64,000 nucleotides of DNA, taken from positions 558,001 through 622,000 of the forward strand of contig NZ_FOFZ01000001.1 of the NCBI RefSeq assembly GCF_900111075.1, in the 5' to 3' direction. Below, piece after piece: positions 16,948 through 25,957 of this stretch (position 1 is the first letter of the stretch; every line of letters begins with the position of its first letter). The position numbers were made by a program, and so were the translations under genes. The notes beneath the pieces are model-generated. The model did no database searches, was not told the origin of the DNA, and saw only the letters and a list, made by a program, of their open reading frames with translations. Origin of the DNA: Flavobacterium frigoris (GTDB lineage Bacteria; Bacteroidota; Bacteroidia; Flavobacteriales; Flavobacteriaceae).

Positions 16948-18469
16948 TTATTATAATTTTTGATTCGTCATTAATAGTTAGAGAAATAATTCCGGCAAGA
17001 ATCATGGAAGCTCCGCCAATTAAAAGTGCATAAATAGGTTCGCTGTCAAAAAATTTAGAAACTAAAAACCCTAAAATGGATGCAGCTACTAATTGAGGGA
17101 TTACGATAAAAAAGTTAAAAACTCCCATGTAATAGCCCATTTTGTTAGAAGGTAATGATCCAGATAACATGGCGTAAGGTATAGACAGGATACTGGCCCA
17201 AGCAATTCCAACACCAATCATTGGAAGCCATTCCATTGTAAACGCCGTAGGTTCCTGGATAAAATAAATCGATATAAGACCTAGGCCACCGCATACTAAT
17301 GCAATAAAATGGGTGAATTTTGTACTGGTATATTTCGCTAATAGCGGTAGTAAAAAAGCGGCAATTGCAGCAATTAAATTATAATTGGCAAACATTTCAC
17401 CTACTTGATTCGCACCTGTATTATAGGCCTCAGATGTAGTATCTGTTGTGCCGTAAATATGCTGTGTAACCGCTAGTGTCGTGTATATCCACATGGAGAA
17501 AAGCGCAAACCAAGAAAAAAATTGAACCCATGCCAATTGTTTCATTATTTTTGGCATGAACTGGAAATCATTCATGATGGTTACAAAGCCATTTTCGGTA
17601 TTGTTGTTTTTTTGCATGATACCAGACACTAACATCGCTAATCCTCCCAAACCAATAAGTCCGAGTGATAAAACATATAAATCTTTCTTTAAGTGATAAT
17701 GAAAAATCAATACTGAAAATAATGCGCTTACAATCAGAAATAAAATTCCCTTAGACAAATGGGATTTTCCATTAGTAATGAACCACTCGGCAGAATGTTC
17801 TTCTTTTATGAATGTGGTTTCTTTGTGTTTTTCAAAAGCCTCCAGTTCTTCAGGAGAATATTCTTTAGAAGTGATAACAGTCCACAGCACCGTTGCGATA
17901 AAGACAACTCCACCGAAATAGAAGGAGTATTTAACAGAATCTGGAATGATACCCAGCGGAGCGGTATTTTGAACGCCTAAATGAGTGAAAATTAAAGGTA
18001 GTTTTGATGCGAAATAAGCGCCAATTCCGATAAAAAAACTTTGCATGGCAAATCCCATGGTACGTTGCTTTTCCGGAAGGTTGTCTCCAACAAAGGCACG
18101 AAAGGGTTCCATTGAAACATTGATGGAGGCGTCCATAATCCAAAGCATTCCAGCCGCAAACCATAGAACAGGAGAATTGGGCATTATAAATAATGCTCCT
18201 GAAGCTAAAATAGCACCGGCTAAAAAGTAAGGTTTTCTACGTCCTAATTTTGTCCAAGTCCTATCTGAAAAATAACCAATTATAGGTTGGATAATTAATC
18301 CAGTCATAGGAGCGGCGACCCATAAAATAGGGATGTCATCAATATTAGCACCTAAAGTCTGAAATATCCTACTGACATTCGAATTTTGCAAGGCAAAACC
18401 CATTTGAATTCCCAGAAACCCGAAACTCATGTTCCAAATTTGCCAGAAACTTAACTTACGCTTTTCCAT
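16940..18469 (-). CDS. MFS sugar transporter, SLC45/GPH type (probable maltose importer)
   Basis: Inner membrane transporter of 509 residues with about 12 helices. The loop motif GYFSDRTWTKLGRRKPYFLAGA between helices 2 and 3 is of the SLC45/GPH disaccharide-cation symporter kind, and the N-terminus SFWQIWNMSFGFLGIQMGFALQNSNVSRIFQTLG fits that group. It heads the run with pgmB and maltose phosphorylase, so it most likely brings maltose or short maltodextrins into the cytoplasm (inference from context). Its 3' end overlaps pgmB by eight bases. Confidence 0.9.
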   Translation of the reverse strand: MEKRKLSFWQIWNMSFGFLGIQMGFALQNSNVSRIFQTLGANIDDIPILWVAAPMTGLIIQPIIGYFSDRTWTKLGRRKPYFLAGAILASGALFIMPNSPVLWFAAGMLWIMDASINVSMEPFRAFVGDNLPEKQRTMGFAMQSFFIGIGAYFASKLPLIFTHLGVQNTAPLGIIPDSVKYSFYFGGVVFIATVLWTVITSKEYSPEELEAFEKHKETTFIKEEHSAEWFITNGKSHLSKGILFLIVSALFSVLIFHYHLKKDLYVLSLGLIGLGGLAMLVSGIMQKNNNTENGFVTIMNDFQFMPKIMKQLAWVQFFSWFALFSMWIYTTLAVTQHIYGTTDTTSEAYNTGANQVGEMFANYNLIAAIAAFLLPLLAKYTSTKFTHFIALVCGGLGLISIYFIQEPTAFTMEWLPMIGVGIAWASILSIPYAMLSGSLPSNKMGYYMGVFNFFIVIPQLVAASILGFLVSKFFDSEPIYALLIGGASMILAGIISLTINDESKIIIND

Positions 18470-18833
18470 TATCGTAATTTATATATTAACGATAAGCGCT
18501 ATGCTTATCAAAACTCAACTTGTTTTCGAAGTAAAAGTAAAAGATTTGATGGGTAAATATAAAAATTTATTTCAGTTTTCAGTTTTTTGGATGCAAATAA
18601 AAAGCAAGTTTTTTAACTACAAGGTTGTAGTACTGAATTATATAAGAAAAAAGGTCAGAATAAGGAGAGTAGAAGTGATGCCTTCGAGATAAAAAGAAAG
18701 AAATGTAATCAGTAAGTCTAGCGGTTAGATTGCAATGAATCGCTTTTCATGAGTTAAGATTTTGTATTATTTTCTTCAGTGAAGTTTATCTGTGTTTTAT
18801 TTACTTCGTGTTTCTAACATTGTAGCACTAATC
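18470..18833. other. Intergenic region between lacI and the MFS gene
   Basis: These 364 bases contain the MFS upstream region, including an inverted repeat at 18491-18509, and the 3' side of lacI. I see no perfect TAnnTTTG on the minus strand and no strong terminator. A 63- to 87-codon plus-strand frame here looks like chance. Confidence 0.5.
18491..18509. promoter_or_regulatory. 7-bp inverted repeat upstream of the MFS gene
   Basis: GATAAGC at 18491-18497 and GCTTATC at 18503-18509 are perfectly inverted around five bases, 22 bases before the MFS start codon. It could be an operator or a leader hairpin for the maltose genes. Confidence 0.4.
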
Positions 18834-19859
18834 TTAATTAGTAGATTCTCTTTCGATGAGATGGGTCTCAATTACTTCAGTCGTATAATTTTCATCTTCT
18901 TCCTGTTCCGTCTCTGATTCTAGTCTGTCGATCAGCATTTTTGCAGCCCGATTTCCCATTTTCACACCGCTTTGACTTACGGTAGTAATAGTAGGAGTAG
19001 AATATTTTGAGATAATTCCATCTGTAAAAGCGATAACGGCCAGGTCTTTGGGTACATTCAGTCCTATTTTGTTTGCGGCTTTGATACTGGTGACGGCAAA
19101 GAGTTCGTTTACGGCAAAAACCGCGTCGATTGCTTTGTCTTCAAGGAGTTTACCAATAATAATTTCGCAGGTATCGACATCTTCAATTTTGATAATTAAT
19201 TTTTCATTAAAAGGCAGTCCATTGTCTAATAATGCTTTTGTGTAACCATCGGTTCTTAGCTTGCCTACACTTACATAATCGACAGTAGTGACAAGGGCTA
19301 TTTTTTTTCTTCCTTTATCAATTAAACTTTGTACTGCCTCATAAGCAGCGAGTTTATCGTCAATAATAACCTTGTCACAGAGGATTTCATCCGAAACTCG
19401 ATCAAACATTACAACGGGCATTCCCTGATCGATTACTTCTGAAATGTGGTGGTAATCCCCTTTAAATTGGGTTTCTTTTGATAAGGACATAATGAAACCA
19501 TCTATGCTACCGTTAGCGAGCATTTCCATGTTTCGTACTTCTTTGTCAAACGAATCGTCAGAGAGACAGATGATGACACTATAGCCATTTTCGTTGGCAA
19601 CATGTTCTATTCCATTGATCACAGTGGAGAAAAAATGATGAACAATCTCTGGAATAATAATACCAATTGTTTTCGTTTTTCGATTTTTTAAACTTAGGGC
19701 AATATTGTTGGGTCTGTAGTTGTAAAATTTAGCAAAAGCCTGCACTTTTAGTCGAGTTTCTTCTCCTATCTCTAAGCTATTTCTAAGTGATTTTGAAACC
19801 GTTGAAATTGAAACGTCAAGTTCTTTTGCAATTTGTTTAAGCGTTACTTTCCTTTTCAT
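18834..19859 (-). CDS. LacI-family transcriptional regulator
   Basis: A 341-residue regulator, likely of the maltodextrin locus. The helix-turn-helix is at residues 4-25 (VTLKQIAKELDVSISTVSKSLR), with the hinge region YRPNNIALSLKNRKT near 50-64. A periplasmic-binding-protein-like sensor domain begins TIGIIIPEIVHHFF and ends near GNRAAKMLID. It lies between the minus-strand catabolic genes and the divergent susC operon, over a short control region with a good LacI-type palindrome. Effector sugar is unknown; maltose or a phosphorylated sugar is a reasonable guess. Confidence 0.93.
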   Translation of the reverse strand: MKRKVTLKQIAKELDVSISTVSKSLRNSLEIGEETRLKVQAFAKFYNYRPNNIALSLKNRKTKTIGIIIPEIVHHFFSTVINGIEHVANENGYSVIICLSDDSFDKEVRNMEMLANGSIDGFIMSLSKETQFKGDYHHISEVIDQGMPVVMFDRVSDEILCDKVIIDDKLAAYEAVQSLIDKGRKKIALVTTVDYVSVGKLRTDGYTKALLDNGLPFNEKLIIKIEDVDTCEIIIGKLLEDKAIDAVFAVNELFAVTSIKAANKIGLNVPKDLAVIAFTDGIISKYSTPTITTVSQSGVKMGNRAAKMLIDRLESETEQEEDENYTTEVIETHLIERESTN

Positions 19860-19880
19860 ATTGGTACTATTTGAAATAAA

Positions 19881-19923
19881 TTATTTTCGTAATAAAGATA
19901 GGCTTTGTTTTTATTAAAGGCAA
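19881..19923 (-). promoter_or_regulatory. lacI promoter with adjacent operator half-site
   Basis: On the minus strand TTG (19923-19921) is followed after 20 bases by TATCTTTA (19900-19893), one base from the TAnnTTTG core. TTATTTTCGTAA at 19881-19892, just downstream of the -7 element, repeats one half (TTTTCGTAA) of the operator-like palindrome at 19969-19982, which would suit autoregulation. Confidence 0.5.
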
Positions 19924-19968
19924 TTTAACCCTTGATTAATTGATTAATGTAGAAAGTTTTCAACACTA

Positions 19969-19982
19969 TTACGTTTTCGTAA
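19969..19982. promoter_or_regulatory. LacI-type operator-like palindrome between lacI and susC
   Basis: TTACG-TTTT-CGTAA is a perfect 5+5 palindrome. It lies 17 bases upstream of the susC -33 element and shares ACGTTTTCGT with the site before the GH3 gene. Because it sits upstream of the promoter rather than within it, activation is as plausible as repression. Confidence 0.55.
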
Positions 19983-19999
19983 ACCAATATAACAACCTC

Positions 20000-20032
20000 T
20001 TTGTCGAATGCAAGAAAATTTACATAGATTTA
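20000..20032 (+). promoter_or_regulatory. Putative susC promoter
   Basis: TTTG at 20000-20003 is followed after 21 bases by TAGATTTA at 20025-20032, one base from the TAnnTTTG core. This predicts a leader of about 60 bases before the susC start. Confidence 0.5.
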
Positions 20033-20097
20033 ACATTCGAAGTAGAATTAAAAGTTAAAAACACATCACAAAACACAATTTAATTTAAACAAAAAGT

Positions 20098-23073
20098 ATG
20101 AAAACAATTTATAAAAAGTTGTTATTTTTAGTACTGTTACTTCCTTTTAGTATTCTGGCTCAGAATACGCTTAGTGGAACTGTTCTTGACAAAATATCAG
20201 GACAGCCCATTCCAGGAGTAAATGTAAATGTACAAGGTAGCACAAATGGCGTTTCAACTGATTTTGATGGAAAGTTTCAATTGCTTAATGCTAAGAAAGG
20301 CAATAAAGTCGTATTTTCTTACATTGGTTATAAAAACACAGTCATTACTTATGATGCTCAAAAATCAGTAACGGTTTCACTAGAAGAAGATGCAAATCTA
20401 TTAAGTGAAGTAGTAATCCAAGTGGGTTACGGTACCGTTACGAAAAAAGATGCAACTGGTTCAGTTTCTCAAATTGGAGCAAAAGACTTTAATAAAGGAC
20501 AAAATGTAACTCCTGAAAGCTTAATTAGTGGTCGTATCTCTGGGGTTACTGTAATAGGAGGTGGAGCACCGGGTGCTAAAGCAGATATTCGTATTCGTGG
20601 CGGATCTTCATTGAGTGCTTCAAATGAACCATTAATTGTTTTAGATGGTTTGCCTTTAAGTAATACCGTGCCTTCTGGTTCAACTAGTATTTTGTCTACT
20701 ATTGATCCAAATGATATCGAGTCTTTTACCGTCTTGAAAGATGCTTCTGCAGCTGCAATTTATGGTTCTAGAGCAGCAAATGGTGTAATTGTAATTACGA
20801 CTAAAAAAGGAACAAAAGGTCGCGTAAAAGTGAGTTTTAGTTCGCAAACTGGGGTAAGTACAGTAGCAAATACGGTTGATGTTCTAAGCGCAGATCAATT
20901 TCGTACTTTTGTTAATGAGAAAGGGTCAGCGGCTCAAAAGGCGTTGTTAGGGACTTCTAGTACAAATTGGCAAGATGAAATTTTTCATACTGCTTTGACT
21001 AGTACTAACAATATATCAGCAAGTGGTGCTTTGTTTAACAAAATACCTGTACGATTATCCGTTGGTAATGTTGTCAATCCTGGGATTCTTAAAAACACTT
21101 CTTTCGAAAGAACGACCACATCATTATCCTTAAACCCAGTTTTATTGGATAACCACTTAAAAATTGACATTAGCGGGAATTTATCTTTTGGTAAAAATAG
21201 ATTTCAAGACGAAGGTGCCGTTATTGGAAGCGCAATTGGATTTGATCCAACACAAGCTGTTTATGAGGCTAACTCGCGATATGGAGGATACTATGAATGG
21301 TTAGACCCTACGGGTAACTTACCATTATTGCCAGCAAGAAATCCAGTGGCAAGATTAAATCAAGATGAGCGTAGCGCTACTTCTACTAGAAAATGGGGAA
21401 ATGTGAGATTAGATTATAAGCTTCATTTCTTTGAAGATTTGAGAGCTGTTGTTGAGGCAGGAATTGATAGATTTGATAGTAGTGGTTCTACAGAAGTGAG
21501 TACGCAAAGTGCTTTAGGATTCCAACCAAAAGCATTTACTGATTCAGGTTATGTGAATTTAGGGAATTACTCGACTTATACGGACGCACTTCAAAATAAA
21601 AACTTAAATGCTTATTTTAATTACACTAAAGAAGTAGGTAAATTTAATGTGGATGCAACGGCCGGTTATAACTACCAATTGTTTCAAAAAGAGCGTTATC
21701 AATCTGGAGAAACGATACAACCTAATCCTAATGAAGATGTAATCACTGATCCGGATATTAACTTACAATCTTATTTTGGACGTTTAAACTTAGGATATGA
21801 CAGTCGGTATTTATTGACTTTGAATTATCGTAGAGATGGAACTTCCCGTTTTTCTGAAGCAAACAGATGGGGAAATTTTGCAGGAGCAGCTTTTGCATGG
21901 AATTTATCTGATGAAGCCTTTTTAAAAGATAATGAAACGTTGTCTAACTTAAAATTAAGAGTAGGTTATGGAACAACGGGACAGCAAGATATATCTGCTC
22001 AATACGATTATTTAAGAAGAGTAACTCTTGGTACAATTAATTCACAATATATTTTTGGGAACACCATTTACTCAACTGCTAGGCCAGAAGGATATAATGA
22101 AAGTATTAAATGGGAAGAATTGACCGAGAAAAATGTAGGTTTAGATTATGGATTCTTCAACGATAGGATAACTGGATCTATTAATTATTTTGACAAAAAA
22201 TCAACTGATTTATTAGCTGATATTGCTGTTCCTGACGGGGCTAACCTGAGAAATCAAGGTTTCTTCAATGTGGGAAGCGTTAGAACAAAAGGAGTAGAAT
22301 TTAGTATCGAGTCTGATATTGTTAAAAACGATAATTTGACTTGGAATGTAGCTTTCAATACTACTTTTATTGATCAAAAAATTTCTAATTTAGGAATTAC
22401 AGTTCCAGGTTTTCAAGGCTACTTATCAGGAGACAATATTGCTGGGGGTAGTGGGAATAAAATTCAAATTAATTCAGTAGGCTTTGCACCAAATTCATTT
22501 TTAGTGTATGAGCAGTTATATGATGCCAACAAAAGACCAATTCAAGGTGCTTATGTGGATAGAAATCAAGACGGAAAAATTGATGTAGAGGATCGTTATA
22601 GATATCATAAACCAGCACCAGACTACACTTTTGGATTGTTTTCTACTTTACAGTATAAAAAGTTTGATTTTACAATGAACTGGAGAGCCAGTTTAGGAAA
22701 TTACATTTTTGATAATGTGAGTTCTAATTTAGGATATTCAGATGCAGGTTTAAGAAGACAAACAGATTTATCGAATATAAGCTCAGATTACTACAATACT
22801 GGTTTTAACTTTGAAGATAATGGAACTCAGCGTTATTTGTCTAACTATTTTGTAAAAGACGCTTCTTTCATAAAACTAGACAATGTTACTGTAGGATATA
22901 CTTTTGACAAAACGCTATTAAAAGCGGTTTCGTTGAGGTTTACTGCTGGAATTCAAAATGTTTTAATATTGACGAAATATAATGGTTTAGATCCAGAAAG
23001 ATTTAACGGAATTGATAATAACGTTTATCCAAGAGCTAGGACTTTCTTGTTTGGGGTAAATGCCAATTTCTAA
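20098..23073 (+). CDS. susC: SusC/RagA-family TonB-dependent outer membrane receptor
   Basis: Forms the outer membrane barrel that imports glycans with SusD, here most likely maltodextrins. The 991-residue protein has a signal peptide (to about 22, ending LAQ), then a CarboxypepD_reg-like domain (about 24-105; SGTVLDKISGQPIPGVNVNV). The plug follows with the SusC/RagA signature LKDASAAAIYGSRAANGVIVITTKKG near 215-240, then the barrel, ending with the terminal aromatic of LFGVNANF. It is first in the plus-strand run with susD, a susE-like gene and an amylase gene. Confidence 0.96.
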   Translation: MKTIYKKLLFLVLLLPFSILAQNTLSGTVLDKISGQPIPGVNVNVQGSTNGVSTDFDGKFQLLNAKKGNKVVFSYIGYKNTVITYDAQKSVTVSLEEDANLLSEVVIQVGYGTVTKKDATGSVSQIGAKDFNKGQNVTPESLISGRISGVTVIGGGAPGAKADIRIRGGSSLSASNEPLIVLDGLPLSNTVPSGSTSILSTIDPNDIESFTVLKDASAAAIYGSRAANGVIVITTKKGTKGRVKVSFSSQTGVSTVANTVDVLSADQFRTFVNEKGSAAQKALLGTSSTNWQDEIFHTALTSTNNISASGALFNKIPVRLSVGNVVNPGILKNTSFERTTTSLSLNPVLLDNHLKIDISGNLSFGKNRFQDEGAVIGSAIGFDPTQAVYEANSRYGGYYEWLDPTGNLPLLPARNPVARLNQDERSATSTRKWGNVRLDYKLHFFEDLRAVVEAGIDRFDSSGSTEVSTQSALGFQPKAFTDSGYVNLGNYSTYTDALQNKNLNAYFNYTKEVGKFNVDATAGYNYQLFQKERYQSGETIQPNPNEDVITDPDINLQSYFGRLNLGYDSRYLLTLNYRRDGTSRFSEANRWGNFAGAAFAWNLSDEAFLKDNETLSNLKLRVGYGTTGQQDISAQYDYLRRVTLGTINSQYIFGNTIYSTARPEGYNESIKWEELTEKNVGLDYGFFNDRITGSINYFDKKSTDLLADIAVPDGANLRNQGFFNVGSVRTKGVEFSIESDIVKNDNLTWNVAFNTTFIDQKISNLGITVPGFQGYLSGDNIAGGSGNKIQINSVGFAPNSFLVYEQLYDANKRPIQGAYVDRNQDGKIDVEDRYRYHKPAPDYTFGLFSTLQYKKFDFTMNWRASLGNYIFDNVSSNLGYSDAGLRRQTDLSNISSDYYNTGFNFEDNGTQRYLSNYFVKDASFIKLDNVTVGYTFDKTLLKAVSLRFTAGIQNVLILTKYNGLDPERFNGIDNNVYPRARTFLFGVNANF

Positions 23074-23110
23074 TGCTATGCTGATAAACAAAAATTTAAA
23101 AATAAACAAA

Positions 23111-24718
23111 ATGAAAATATCATTTAAATATATATCTTATTTTTTCCTATTCATTTTAGGAGTAAATATGACGCTTACTTCGTGTACGAACGACTTAAAT
23201 GTTACGCCCGGGGATGATGATGAATTTTTATCAGAAACCTTTTTTCAAGATCCAGCATCATATAAGCAAGTTTTAGCAAAAATGTATGCCGGTTTGTATG
23301 TAGGGGGTAATGATGGAGATGGATCTCCAGATATTGCCGGAATTGGAGGAGATTTTAGTAGTTATTTGCGATTACTTTTTGTAATGCAAGAGTTACCTAC
23401 AGATGAAGCAATTATTGCTTGGGCTGATGGAACTTTGCCAACGATGAATGCACAAACTTGGTCTCCTGCTAATGAGTTTTTGGCAGGAACATTTTCAAGA
23501 GCATTCTATGAAATTAGTCTTTCAAATGAATTTTTGAGACAAACGACTGATGAAAAATTAACAGCCAGAGGCGTTGATGCTGGCTTAAAGGCTGAAATTG
23601 CTACTTTTAGAGCTGAAGCGCGTTTCTTAAGAGCTTTCTCCTATTACAACTTAATGGATTTATTTGGTAATGTACCTATTACTACAGAAAATGATCCTGT
23701 AGGATTCTTTTATCCTGAACAAAAAACAAGAGCTGAAGTTTTTGCTTTTGTTGAATCAGAATTGATTGATTTAGACAATAGCTTGGTGGCTTCTAAAAGC
23801 AATGAATATGGTAGAATAGATAAAACTGCTGCTAAATTTTTATTAGCTCAGGTTTATTTAAATGCTCAAGTTTATACCGATACACCTAAATTTAATGAAG
23901 CGGCTGCTTTATGCAAAGATATCATTGATAACTCAGGATACACATTTGCTAATGTGCCTTATGCTCATTTGTTTTCTGCTGATAATAATAGTAATGGGGC
24001 GCAAAGCGAAGTTATCTTTCCTATTGTAGGTGACGGTAATGCTATTAGAGCAATTGGAGGAGGAATGAGTTTTATTATGCACGCTTCTATTGGAGGTAGT
24101 ATTGATCCTGCTGCACGCGGTATGGACGGGGGATGGCAAGGGATAAGAACTCGTAAAGAGTTTGTTGCCCTTTTTCCAGATGCAACTGCAACTTCCGATA
24201 AAAGAGGAACTTTTTATACCGAGGGACAGACTTTAGATATTGCTAATGTAGGGACCTTTACAGATGGTTATGCTGTCACAAAATTTATTAATAAGAATGC
24301 GGATGGTTCAGCTGCCCAAAGAAATGATGTTCCAGATATTGATTTTCCCATGTTTAGATTGTCAGATGTTTATTTAATGTATGCTGAATGTGCTGCAAGA
24401 GGAGCAAGTGGAGTAGACATAAATACTGCAGTTGGTTATATTAATAAATTAAGAACAAGAGCAAGTGGACAACAAATCTTAGCTTCAGCTGTAACTCTAG
24501 ACTTTATTTTGGATGAAAGAGGAAGAGAATTGTTTTGGGAATGTCACCGAAGAACTGATTTGATCCGTTTTGGAAAATTCACAGGAGGAACAAAAATTTG
24601 GCAATGGAAAGGTGGTTCTTTAGACGGGACTAGTACAGAATCATTCAGAGATTTAATGCCTATCCCTGCAAGAGTTATTCAAGCAAACCCAACTTTAAAG
24701 CAAAATCCAGGATACTAA
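23111..24718 (+). CDS. susD: SusD/RagB-family starch-binding outer membrane lipoprotein
   Basis: Glycan-capturing lid of the SusCD complex on the cell surface. I start it at the ATG at 23111 (535 residues), which places a lipoprotein signal peptide ending LTSC directly at the N-terminus; an in-frame ATG 17 codons earlier overlaps susC and would spoil it. SusD features are the acidic N-terminus after the Cys, TPR-like helices (AEIATFRAEARFLRAFSYYNLMDLFGNVP) and the C-terminal ILDERGRELFWECHRRTDLIRFGKF with LMPIPARVIQANPTLKQNPGY at the end. The gene follows susC by 37 bases. Confidence 0.95.
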   Translation: MKISFKYISYFFLFILGVNMTLTSCTNDLNVTPGDDDEFLSETFFQDPASYKQVLAKMYAGLYVGGNDGDGSPDIAGIGGDFSSYLRLLFVMQELPTDEAIIAWADGTLPTMNAQTWSPANEFLAGTFSRAFYEISLSNEFLRQTTDEKLTARGVDAGLKAEIATFRAEARFLRAFSYYNLMDLFGNVPITTENDPVGFFYPEQKTRAEVFAFVESELIDLDNSLVASKSNEYGRIDKTAAKFLLAQVYLNAQVYTDTPKFNEAAALCKDIIDNSGYTFANVPYAHLFSADNNSNGAQSEVIFPIVGDGNAIRAIGGGMSFIMHASIGGSIDPAARGMDGGWQGIRTRKEFVALFPDATATSDKRGTFYTEGQTLDIANVGTFTDGYAVTKFINKNADGSAAQRNDVPDIDFPMFRLSDVYLMYAECAARGASGVDINTAVGYINKLRTRASGQQILASAVTLDFILDERGRELFWECHRRTDLIRFGKFTGGTKIWQWKGGSLDGTSTESFRDLMPIPARVIQANPTLKQNPGY

Positions 24719-24741
24719 TCAATCCATTAATTCATAATAAA

Positions 24742-25887
24742 ATGAAAAATATAAGTAAAATTTTATTCGCTTTTGTTTGTGTTTTAGCCATCTCCTGTAC
24801 TGGTGATGATGTAGAAAACAGACCCGTTCTTTTGTCTATTTCTACTCCAGAGATGGTCACCCCTCAAAATGATAAAGAATTTGTTTTGGTGGAAGAGAAT
24901 AAAGATCAGGATGCCGATAGCTTTGTTTGGTCTGCGGCAAAATATTCTAATAATGTGGTTGTACAATACACCTTACTGATGGATGTTAAAGGCGGTGACT
25001 TTACAGCTGCGCAAGTTCTTGCAACAACTAGTAATGGTACTGAGGTTTCAATTACTGTTAAAAAATTGAATGATGCCGTAACTCTATTAGGTGGTGTTGC
25101 GGGAGAATTAGGATCTTATGATGTTAAAGTGATGTCGAGTGTTGCAAGTGCTGAAAAAATGATTTCTGCTATACCATTAACTATTTTGGTTAACGCTTAT
25201 GAGCCCGCTGTGGCTAACAATTGTCCAAATCAATTTGCTGTTGGAGCTGGAATCGTTTCTGCAGGTTGGGGATGGAATAGTCCTTTAACATTAATTTGTA
25301 ATGATAACGTATTAGTAGCTGCTGTAAATGTAGCTAATGACACTTTTAGATTCTTTACTACAAATGGAGATTGGGGTTCAGGAAGAAATTATCTTTATTA
25401 TGTAGATCAAGGTTATAAAATAAGTTCAAACTTAGAAAATGCTAATGATGGTGATTCAAACTTTAAATTCAATGGAAATCCAGGGATGTATCGTATCAAA
25501 ATAGATCAAAACGCAAAAACGTTTACACTGTCTCAAGGAGAAACCGCTGCAAATTCCTATTGGTTAGTTGGAGAAGCAACTCCCGGAGGATGGAGTTGGT
25601 CTGGAAACAGCGAAACAGAATTAGGTTTGATAAAAGACGGCGTGTATGAGGTACCTCTTACGCTAAAATCAGGAGCAGCTTTCAGAGTTTTTTTAGGCAA
25701 TGACGGAACTGATGATGGAAATTGGGGTACTAGTAATAATTTTACTTTTTATTCAAACTCAGGATACACTATTTCGCCAGAGTTAGAAAATGCCGGCGAT
25801 GGTGACAGTAATTTTAAATATACTGGAACAACAGGAGTAAGAATTTTTAAAATCAATACTGTTGATAAAACGATTACATTAAACTAA
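24742..25887 (+). CDS. SusE/SusF-like surface starch-binding lipoprotein
   Basis: A 381-residue outer membrane lipoprotein (signal peptide ending AISC) that should help hold starch at the surface. An N-terminal SusE-type domain (about 35-150) with FVLVEENKDQDADSFVWSAA is followed by two tandem carbohydrate-binding modules of about 110 residues each (about 160-268 and 270-381). Both repeats end alike: LENANDGDSNFKFNG and LENAGDGDSNFKYTG, followed by a K-I-x-x-x-x-K-T-x-T-L strand. Bacteroides SusE and SusF carry two and three such modules. Here the aromatic-rich loops (GWGWNS and GGWSWSGN) are likely sugar-stacking sites. It is third in the sus operon. Confidence 0.9.
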   Translation: MKNISKILFAFVCVLAISCTGDDVENRPVLLSISTPEMVTPQNDKEFVLVEENKDQDADSFVWSAAKYSNNVVVQYTLLMDVKGGDFTAAQVLATTSNGTEVSITVKKLNDAVTLLGGVAGELGSYDVKVMSSVASAEKMISAIPLTILVNAYEPAVANNCPNQFAVGAGIVSAGWGWNSPLTLICNDNVLVAAVNVANDTFRFFTTNGDWGSGRNYLYYVDQGYKISSNLENANDGDSNFKFNGNPGMYRIKIDQNAKTFTLSQGETAANSYWLVGEATPGGWSWSGNSETELGLIKDGVYEVPLTLKSGAAFRVFLGNDGTDDGNWGTSNNFTFYSNSGYTISPELENAGDGDSNFKYTGTTGVRIFKINTVDKTITLN

Positions 25888-25901
25888 TTTTTTTAAATAT
25901 G

Positions 25902-25930
25902 AAAAGGGCTGTCTTCTGGATAGCCCTTTT
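25902..25930 (+). terminator. Terminator or attenuator after the susE-like gene
   Basis: AAAAGGGCT at 25902-25910 pairs with 25922-25930 and is followed by a T run. Because the amylase gene begins 28 bases later on the same strand, read-through would set its expression relative to susCDE. Confidence 0.85.
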
Positions 25931-25957
25931 TTTATTTTTTTGTAAAAAGGAAATACC

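Noticed and set aside
18429..18692. An 87-codon plus-strand reading frame opposite the MFS start and in the gap before lacI
   Set aside because: It overlaps the MFS gene antisense, has biased Lys/Phe/Val content typical of AT-rich chance frames, and resembles no family.
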